From the NCBI GenBank assembly GCA_023489335.1, contig JAMDCP010000002.1:62001-126000 (forward strand): a DNA stretch of 64,000 nt. Direction: 5' to 3'. Below the pieces are notes generated by a model. The model was not told where the DNA came from. It worked only from the letters and a program-made list of their open reading frames with translations, and did no database searches. This DNA is from Deltaproteobacteria bacterium. GTDB taxonomy: Bacteria; SZUA-79; Acidulodesulfobacterales; Acidulodesulfobacteraceae. Position numbers and translations under genes: made by a program. Positions 58,343 through 64,000 of this stretch are shown piece after piece (positions within the stretch are counted from its first letter, which is position 1; the number at the start of each line of letters is the position of its first letter).

Positions 58343-59503
58343 TTAAGCGGTGACGGCCAATTTGTCTTTGTGTACAACTAAAGCCGAAAGTCTGCCTTCG
58401 CCAAATTTTGTTTTTATTTCATGAGATTTGAGTCCTTTAATTATCTTTATATCCTTTGAATCAAAATTAGATATGCCGATAGAAAAAATTTTGCCTTCCT
58501 CGTTAACGATATAAACCCCCTCTCCTTTTTTAAATTCGCCGTTTACCGCAAGAATACCGCTTGCAAGAAGGCTTTTATTTTTGTTGATAATTGCATCTAC
58601 GGCCCCCTTATCGATTACTATTTGCCCTTTTTTTTCCATACCGAATAAAAGCCAGTGTTTTTTCTTGTTAATGTTGTTTTTTAAAGATGGAATAAATGTT
58701 CCCGTCAGTATGCCGTCCGCAAGCGAATCAAGGCTTTTTCCGTCCTTGCCGGAGATAATAATCGTGTCTATTCCTGCTCCTGCGGCAATAAACGAAGCGT
58801 AAAGTTTTGATTTCATTCCGCCCGTGCCTTGCAAACTTTTAGATGTTTCTTTAAAATCTCTTATGAAATCCTTTATGTTATCTATTGTTTTAATAAGCTT
58901 CGCATCTTTATGCAATACAGGATTTTTATCGTAAACGCCCCGGACATTTGAAAGAATTATTAATAAGTCGGCGCATACGAGGTTTGAAACGAGAGCCGAC
59001 AGATGGTCATTGTCGGAGAATTTTATCTCTTCGTAAGAAATAGTATCGTTTTCATTTATAATCGGCACAACCTTATTCTTCAATAGCTCGTATATCGTGT
59101 TTCTTGCATTGACGAATCTTTTTCTGGAAGATATATCATCTTTTGTTAAAAGAATTTGCGCTGTTTTTATTCCATATTTTTTAAAAGAAGAGCCGTAATT
59201 TTTCATTAAGAGCGCCTGTCCGCAAGCGGCAAAGGCCTGTTTTTCCGGCATGCTGAAATTATTTGAAGGTGGCGGAGTATTTAATATATCTTTTCCTGCG
59301 GCTATTGCGCCCGATGAAACCAATATTACTTCTTTTTGCTGTTGTATTAAGGAATGCGAAAAACTACAAATCCTTTTAAAAGCGGATAAAGAAAGTTTAT
59401 CTTTATCGTTAAGGAGCACTTGAGTGCCAATTTTTAAAACTATTCTTTTTTTGGAATCCAAATATTTTTTAAAATCGTTTAATCCATTGTATTCTTTATT
59501 CAT
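58343..59503 (-). CDS. proB: Glutamate 5-kinase with PUA domain
   Basis: 386 residues: an amino acid kinase domain (about 15-270; VLKIGTQVLLND, VSSGAIAAGKDIL, NENDTISYEEI, GTGGMKSKLYAS) and a C-terminal PUA domain (about 290-380). It phosphorylates glutamate for proline synthesis and is normally inhibited by proline. The N-terminal 15 residues are an extra charged lead. A minus-strand TATAAT (59560-59555) lies in the 91-bp gap from obgE, but without a good -35 box. Confidence 0.94.
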   Translation of the reverse strand: MNKEYNGLNDFKKYLDSKKRIVLKIGTQVLLNDKDKLSLSAFKRICSFSHSLIQQQKEVILVSSGAIAAGKDILNTPPPSNNFSMPEKQAFAACGQALLMKNYGSSFKKYGIKTAQILLTKDDISSRKRFVNARNTIYELLKNKVVPIINENDTISYEEIKFSDNDHLSALVSNLVCADLLIILSNVRGVYDKNPVLHKDAKLIKTIDNIKDFIRDFKETSKSLQGTGGMKSKLYASFIAAGAGIDTIIISGKDGKSLDSLADGILTGTFIPSLKNNINKKKHWLLFGMEKKGQIVIDKGAVDAIINKNKSLLASGILAVNGEFKKGEGVYIVNEEGKIFSIGISNFDSKDIKIIKGLKSHEIKTKFGEGRLSALVVHKDKLAVTA

Positions 59504-59594
59504 TTACGCTTTTTGTTATTTTCTGAAAAATTTATATATTGCATTTTTATAATTATTATAACTTATTTTGTTATAAAGTTAATTATTTTTTGAA

Positions 59595-60617
<1,023 letters not shown>

Positions 60618-60689
60618 CTATTTTATTATTTTTTAAAACAATGTAATTTAGATAAAATCGGCGAGGGATTTTGGGGAGAAAGACAAAGC

Positions 60690-60786
60690 TGCCTAAAATG
60701 CCGTCATTTCCGCTAATGCGGGAAAGCCTCGAAGGGAAAGGAAAGGAGCGGTAATCCATGCGTTGAACTCTAACCGCGAAGCGCGG
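60690..60786. repeat. Palindromic, repeat-like sequence between obgE and rpmA
   Basis: The 191-bp gap between obgE and rpmA contains GC-richer sequence unlike the surrounding AT-rich DNA. GTCATTTCCGCTAATGCGGG (60702-60721) contains the imperfect dyad CCGCTAATGCGG and resembles the dispersed GTCATTCCCGC..GCGGGAATCC repeats seen in many proteobacterial genomes. CCGCG-AAG-CGCGG (about 60773-60785) forms a short hairpin only a few bases beyond the rpmA stop on its downstream side, where it could act as a transcript-end or processing hairpin. The GCGAAGCGCGGA word resembles those in the helicase and rseP inserts. The rest of the gap (60600-60690) shows nothing I can name. Confidence 0.5.
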
Positions 60787-60790
60787 ATGA

Positions 60791-61051
60791 TTATTTTTCT
60801 AATGGGATAATGCTGACGAATTTTCTATTGTTCTTTCCTGCGTGAAATTTAACAAAGCCGCCTATTATAGAGTAAAGGGTATAATCCTTTCCTTCTTTGA
60901 CATTTTTTCCGGGATGGAAAGATGAACCAACCTGGCGAACAATGATTTCACCCGCTTTTACTAATTCCCCGCCAAATCTTTTCACTCCCCTTCTTTGACC
61001 TTGGCTATCCCGGCCGTTTCTGGAACTGCCGCCTGCTTTTTTGTGAGCCAT
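60791..61051 (-). CDS. rpmA: 50S ribosomal protein L27
   Basis: An 86-residue bL27 starting [20 protein letters not shown], the usual sequence without the cleavable leader found in Firmicutes, and containing [18 protein letters not shown]. Its N-terminal tail reaches the peptidyl transferase centre. It lies 84 bp after rplU; no ysxB/prp gene is between them. Confidence 0.97.
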   Translation of the reverse strand: MAHKKAGGSSRNGRDSQGQRRGVKRFGGELVKAGEIIVRQVGSSFHPGKNVKEGKDYTLYSIIGGFVKFHAGKNNRKFVSIIPLEK

Positions 61052-61135
61052 AATTACACCTATGCCTTACTTAAGTAAAATATTATTTATTTTTTTTATT
61101 ATTCTCGTATTTAAAATTTTTGCACTCGCGATTAT

Positions 61136-61447
61136 TTATGAAATATCGGTTATCTTGACTTCGGTAAAATTTTGCCTGTGCCCTCTTTTTTTTCTTTCGT
61201 CTTTACGGCGTTTCATCTTAAACACGATTATCTTTTTTGCTCTTCCGTTTCTGACCACGATACCTTTGACATTTACATCTTTTAAAGCCTGTTCTCCAAA
61301 AAGAATGTTATCGTTATTTTTTAGCATACTCGGCTTAAAAAATATTTCATCCCCCTTGTTTTTGCCTACATTCTCAATTCTTATCAGGTCGCCTGCGGAT
61401 ACCTTGTATTGCTTTGAACCTGAATTTATGATAGCGTAATCATTCAT
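61136..61447 (-). CDS. rplU: 50S ribosomal protein L21
   Basis: A 103-residue bL21: YAIINSGSKQYKVSAGDLIRIE at the start and the conserved basic KMKRRKDERKKRGHRQNFTEVKI near the end. It binds 23S rRNA. It is the first gene of the 13-kb minus-strand run that reaches rho, and has a consensus-like promoter 50 bp upstream. Confidence 0.97.
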   Translation of the reverse strand: MNDYAIINSGSKQYKVSAGDLIRIENVGKNKGDEIFFKPSMLKNNDNILFGEQALKDVNVKGIVVRNGRAKKIIVFKMKRRKDERKKRGHRQNFTEVKITDIS

Positions 61448-61493
61448 GGATAATCCTCTTTACTTAAAAATAAATTTATAAACATAAAAACTA

Positions 61494-61522
61494 ATATTAA
61501 TAAATTTTTGAAATATTGTCAA
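61494..61522 (-). promoter_or_regulatory. Sigma70-type promoter for rplU-rpmA-obgE
   Basis: On the minus strand a perfect TTGACA (61522-61517) is followed after 17 bp by TAATAT (61499-61494, 4/6). Transcription would begin near 61487, leaving a leader of about 40 nt before rplU. It occupies one side of the 230-bp divergent gap shared with the histidine kinase gene. Confidence 0.55.
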
Positions 61523-61572
61523 TAGGTTGAGGTAAAATTTTTCCAATTAATTCTATTCCGGGTTTGTAATTA

Positions 61573-61581
61573 TGTTATAAT
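61573..61581 (+). promoter_or_regulatory. Extended -10 promoter for the histidine kinase gene
   Basis: TG (61573-61574), one base, then a perfect TATAAT (61576-61581) form an extended -10 element; no good -35 is present, as expected for this class. Transcription would start near 61588, with about 90 nt of leader before the kinase start. The rest of the divergent gap shows no gene. Confidence 0.5.
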
Positions 61582-61677
61582 AATCGAGAACATTAATCAA
61601 AAATGTTTATTAACGACCTTTTGAAAGTTTTCTATCGATATTTAATTCATTAATTTATTTATGTTACGGGATTATTT

Positions 61678-62838
61678 ATGGAAAATATGGAAAAACCGGT
61701 TTTAGCTTTTAGTTCGGACGATATATTAGATAACATAAATGACGGAATTATCGTTATCGATGAAAATTACAAAATAGTTTATGCAAATAGGCGGTTTTTA
61801 AATGATGCCGGCCTGCCCGTTTCGGATGTTATAGGAGGCTATTGTTATAAGATAAGCCATTTCAGGGACGAGCCGTGCGACCCATTATTAGAATCGTGTT
61901 CGGTGGAAGAGGTTATTAAAAAAGGGAAGACGGTTAAGGTTATACACGGTCATTACGGGTTGGGAAAAAGGGAAATCGCCGTCGAAATAAACTCATCCCC
62001 TTTTTATGATAATTCAACTGGCAAAAGGTATGCGGTCGAGGTTTTAAGATGTTTGGGAAACGGTTCCAACGCCCAGCTCAAATTTAACTTGTCCCAAAGG
62101 CTTTCCGAAGTCGGCCTCCTGGCCGAGGGAGTGGCGCATGAAATAAATAATCCGCTTAACAATATATTGGCTTCCGTAGATATGATGAGGATGTGCTTCG
62201 GAAACAATGAGCTCATTCAAAGTAATCTTCCCGACGGTTTCAAAGAAGGCATCTGCGATATTAAAAAATATTTTGAATTGATAAGAACGGAGATCGAGAG
62301 GTGTAAAGATATCACAAAAAAGCTTCTCCTCCTATCCAGACCCGTATCGGTGAAAACCGATATAGTAAATGTCAATAAATCGGTGGATGAGAGCCTTTCT
62401 TTGCTTTCCTTCCTGGCAAACAAGAAGAATGTTATGATAAAGAAAAACTTTGCCGGTTGTCCTCCCCTGATTAGTTTTTCGGAAGCAGGGTTAAGGCAGG
62501 TTATACTTAATATAGGGCTTAACGCAATCCAGGCAGTTCAGGAAGAGTCAGGGGTTGTCTATTTTATAACTAAGATAATAAAGGATTATATTTATATATT
62601 GATTATAGATAACGGCCAGGGTATTGCGCCGGCCGATATCAAAAAGATTTTTGACCCCTTTTTTTCGAAAAATAAGGGCGCTGGAAGTACGGGGCTCGGG
62701 CTTTCCATATCTTTGAGCATAATTAAATCTCTCGGTGGCTCGATCGAGGTCAGGTCTAAACAGGATTTGGGAACAAAATTCGTAATAAAAATACCGGTTA
62801 AAAGTAACTTTAGGGAAAATATCGATAAAGAAAAATAA
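61678..62838 (+). CDS. PAS-domain sensor histidine kinase (soluble)
   Basis: 386 residues with no transmembrane segment. A PAS domain (about 14-125; ILDNINDGIIVIDENYKIVYANRRFL) includes a C-x5-C pair in CDPLLESC that could be redox- or metal-sensitive. HisKA follows with the phosphorylated histidine in EGVAHEINNPLNNILASV (about 154), then the HATPase with N-box LNIGLNAIQAV, G1 DNGQGIAP, F-box FDPFFS and G2 GSTGLGLSISLSI. This NtrB/ZraS-like kinase core usually pairs with sigma54 activators, and the next gene is one. The signal is unknown. Confidence 0.9.
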   Translation: MENMEKPVLAFSSDDILDNINDGIIVIDENYKIVYANRRFLNDAGLPVSDVIGGYCYKISHFRDEPCDPLLESCSVEEVIKKGKTVKVIHGHYGLGKREIAVEINSSPFYDNSTGKRYAVEVLRCLGNGSNAQLKFNLSQRLSEVGLLAEGVAHEINNPLNNILASVDMMRMCFGNNELIQSNLPDGFKEGICDIKKYFELIRTEIERCKDITKKLLLLSRPVSVKTDIVNVNKSVDESLSLLSFLANKKNVMIKKNFAGCPPLISFSEAGLRQVILNIGLNAIQAVQEESGVVYFITKIIKDYIYILIIDNGQGIAPADIKKIFDPFFSKNKGAGSTGLGLSISLSIIKSLGGSIEVRSKQDLGTKFVIKIPVKSNFRENIDKEK

Positions 62839-62843
62839 AAGTC

Positions 62844-64000
62844 ATGGATAACAATTTAATTTCTATACTTGTAGTTGACGACGATATAAATTATAGAAAT
62901 ATACTCACTGACTATTTAAGCAGCGAGGGCTATGACGTTAAATCCGCTCCTTCAGCCGAAGAAGCAATAGAAAAATTAGAAAAAGGCTATTTCAATATTA
63001 TAATATCCGACTTAAAGCTGCCCCGAAAGTCGGGCATAGAACTATTAAAAATTGTAAAATCAAAAACGGAAGATGTAGAAGTAATTATCCTGACAGCTTT
63101 CGGAACCGTCGATTCGGCCGTGGCCGCCTTAAAAATCGGCGCCTGCGATTACCTTGTCAAGCCGCTAAGCCTCGAAGAACTCAGTATAACCATAAAAAAA
63201 CTAATCGAAAATATTAACTTGAAAAATTATGCCGCCTATTTTAAAAGGGAGATTTTTAAGCGGTTTTTTATAGGAAAATCTAAAGCGGCATCGAAGGTAA
63301 TAGAAGATATTTCCGCCGCCGCCAAATCGGATTTAAATGTTTTGATTACGGGAGAATCCGGCACGGGCAAAGAATTAAGCGCAAATATGCTCCACAAGCT
63401 ATCGGCCAGAAAAGATAATCCCTTTATAATTGTCGATTCCTGTAATTTATCTGAAAATTTGTTCGAATCGGAGTTGTTCGGCCATGAAAGGGGTTCGTTT
63501 ACAGGAGCGGACGCCCTTAAAAAAGGGCTTCTGGAATATGCGGACAAAGGAACGCTTTTTATCGATGAGATTGGCGAGGTCAGCGGCATTATACAGGCGA
63601 AACTTCTAAGAATATTGGATACGAAAAGCTTCAGAAGGGTAGGTTCGTCCAAAAACCTCTTTATCGACACAAGAATAATAACCGCGACAAATAAAAATCT
63701 AAAAAAGATGGTTGAAGAAGGCCGTTTTAGAGGCGACTTATTTTATAGGATAAATGGTTTTACGATAGAGCTTCCGCCTTTAAGAGAGAGAAAAGAAGAT
63801 ATTTCTTATTTAGCCCATTTTTTTATGACAAAAGAAAATAAAATTAAATTTTCAAAGCACCTTTCCGCATCCGCCGAAAGCAAACTTTTAAACTATGACT
63901 GGCCCGGCAATGTCAGGGAATTAAAAAATGTTATCGAAAGAGCAATGGTTTTATCCGAAGGCAAAGAAGAAATACCGCCGGAGGCTATCCAGCTCGAAGT
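62844..64000 (+). CDS. Sigma54-dependent response regulator (NtrC/ZraR-like), 3' end missing
   Basis: The gene starts at ATG 62844, five bases after the kinase stop, and stays open to the right edge (about 385 codons visible). The receiver domain (about 5-120) has the acidic pair VVDDD, the phosphorylated aspartate in IISDLKLPRKSG, TAF and the lysine in YLVKPL. The AAA+ domain has Walker A GESGTGKE, the sigma54-contact loop GSFTGA (usually GAFTGA), Walker B GTLFIDEIGEV, and the sensor regions ATNKNL and WPGNVRELKN. The C-terminal Fis-type helix-turn-helix lies outside the window. It should activate a sigma54 promoter when phosphorylated by the upstream kinase. Confidence 0.9.
   Translation, partial: MDNNLISILVVDDDINYRNILTDYLSSEGYDVKSAPSAEEAIEKLEKGYFNIIISDLKLPRKSGIELLKIVKSKTEDVEVIILTAFGTVDSAVAALKIGACDYLVKPLSLEELSITIKKLIENINLKNYAAYFKREIFKRFFIGKSKAASKVIEDISAAAKSDLNVLITGESGTGKELSANMLHKLSARKDNPFIIVDSCNLSENLFESELFGHERGSFTGADALKKGLLEYADKGTLFIDEIGEVSGIIQAKLLRILDTKSFRRVGSSKNLFIDTRIITATNKNLKKMVEEGRFRGDLFYRINGFTIELPPLRERKEDISYLAHFFMTKENKIKFSKHLSASAESKLLNYDWPGNVRELKNVIERAMVLSEGKEEIPPEAIQLE

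Noticed and set aside
57905-58381. 158-codon open frame on the plus strand
   Set aside because: It is antisense to proA and the end of proB; its hydrophobic, Ser/Phe-rich composition is what the reverse complement of those codons gives.
63478-63504. GSFTGA instead of GAFTGA as a defect in the sigma54 activator
   Set aside because: Serine at this position is a common natural variant, so it does not suggest loss of sigma54 contact.
63236-63670. 144-codon open frame on the minus strand
   Set aside because: It lies opposite the AAA+ domain of the response regulator, which carries intact motifs and continues to the window edge.

Overview
The window is about 64 kb of chromosome from a low-GC (roughly 35-40 percent by eye), densely coded Gram-negative bacterium. 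The envelope genes (bamA, skp, lolC/lolD, lpxD-fabZ-lpxA-lpxI-lpxB, msbA, waaA, lnt, murJ) require an outer membrane with lipid A. The use of LpxI instead of LpxH and the orders ilvB-ilvH-ilvC-psd-pssA-leuA and lysS-lolC-lolD-bamA-skp-lpxD recall deltaproteobacteria such as Geobacter. I infer an uncultured, AT-rich deltaproteobacterial (Desulfobacterota-like) lineage; no marker in the window fixes the species. There is no phage, integrase, transposase or CRISPR array. TTG and GTG starts are frequent.

Layout. (1) 1-2.1 kb: the end of a glutamate synthase small-subunit-type oxidoreductase, a tRNA-Leu(UAA) and a small exported Spy/CpxP-like protein. (2) 2.2-9.4 kb: pheS and pheT, split by an opposite-strand UvrD-like helicase, a ComF-like phosphoribosyltransferase and a divergent DprA. 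This is the most unusual arrangement in the window. (3) 9.5-11.7 kb: rseP, tsaB and a DUF465 protein. (4) 11.7-25.5 kb: a branched-chain amino acid block, ilvD-ilvB-ilvH-ilvC-psd-pssA-leuA, then leuC-leuD-leuB-asd-murJ behind its own promoter. (5) 25.7-34 kb: phoH-pgpH-ybeY-dgkA/PAP2-mazG-lnt-prfB, with a programmed frameshift in prfB. (6) 34-48.3 kb: lysS, the lipoprotein-export genes lolC/lolD, bamA, skp and the lipid A / Kdo genes through waaA. (7) 61.4 down to 48.3 kb on the minus strand: rplU-rpmA-obgE-proB-proA-nadD-rsfS-TPR-gpmI-rluD-pgeF-coaE-degenerate GGDEF-rho, convergent with waaA. (8) 61.5-64 kb on the plus strand, divergent from rplU: a histidine kinase and a sigma54-dependent response regulator that runs off the right edge.

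Functionally the window is mostly housekeeping: Val/Ile/Leu, Pro and Asp-family amino acid synthesis, phospholipid synthesis (PssA, Psd), outer-membrane assembly, tRNA charging and modification, ribosome maturation (YbeY, RsfS, ObgE), NAD and CoA synthesis, and transcription termination.

The less ordinary signals are these: the helicase-PRTase-DprA island inside the phe-tRNA synthetase locus; short GC-rich, partly palindromic segments inserted in frame in the helicase and RseP and also lying between obgE and rpmA; a perfect 15-bp inverted repeat before phoH; a catalytically dead GGDEF protein; an rsfS gene with no ordinary start codon for its conserved first helix; and a BamA with an extra N-terminal domain and an altered loop-6 motif. 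All similarity statements come from reading motifs, not from database searches.
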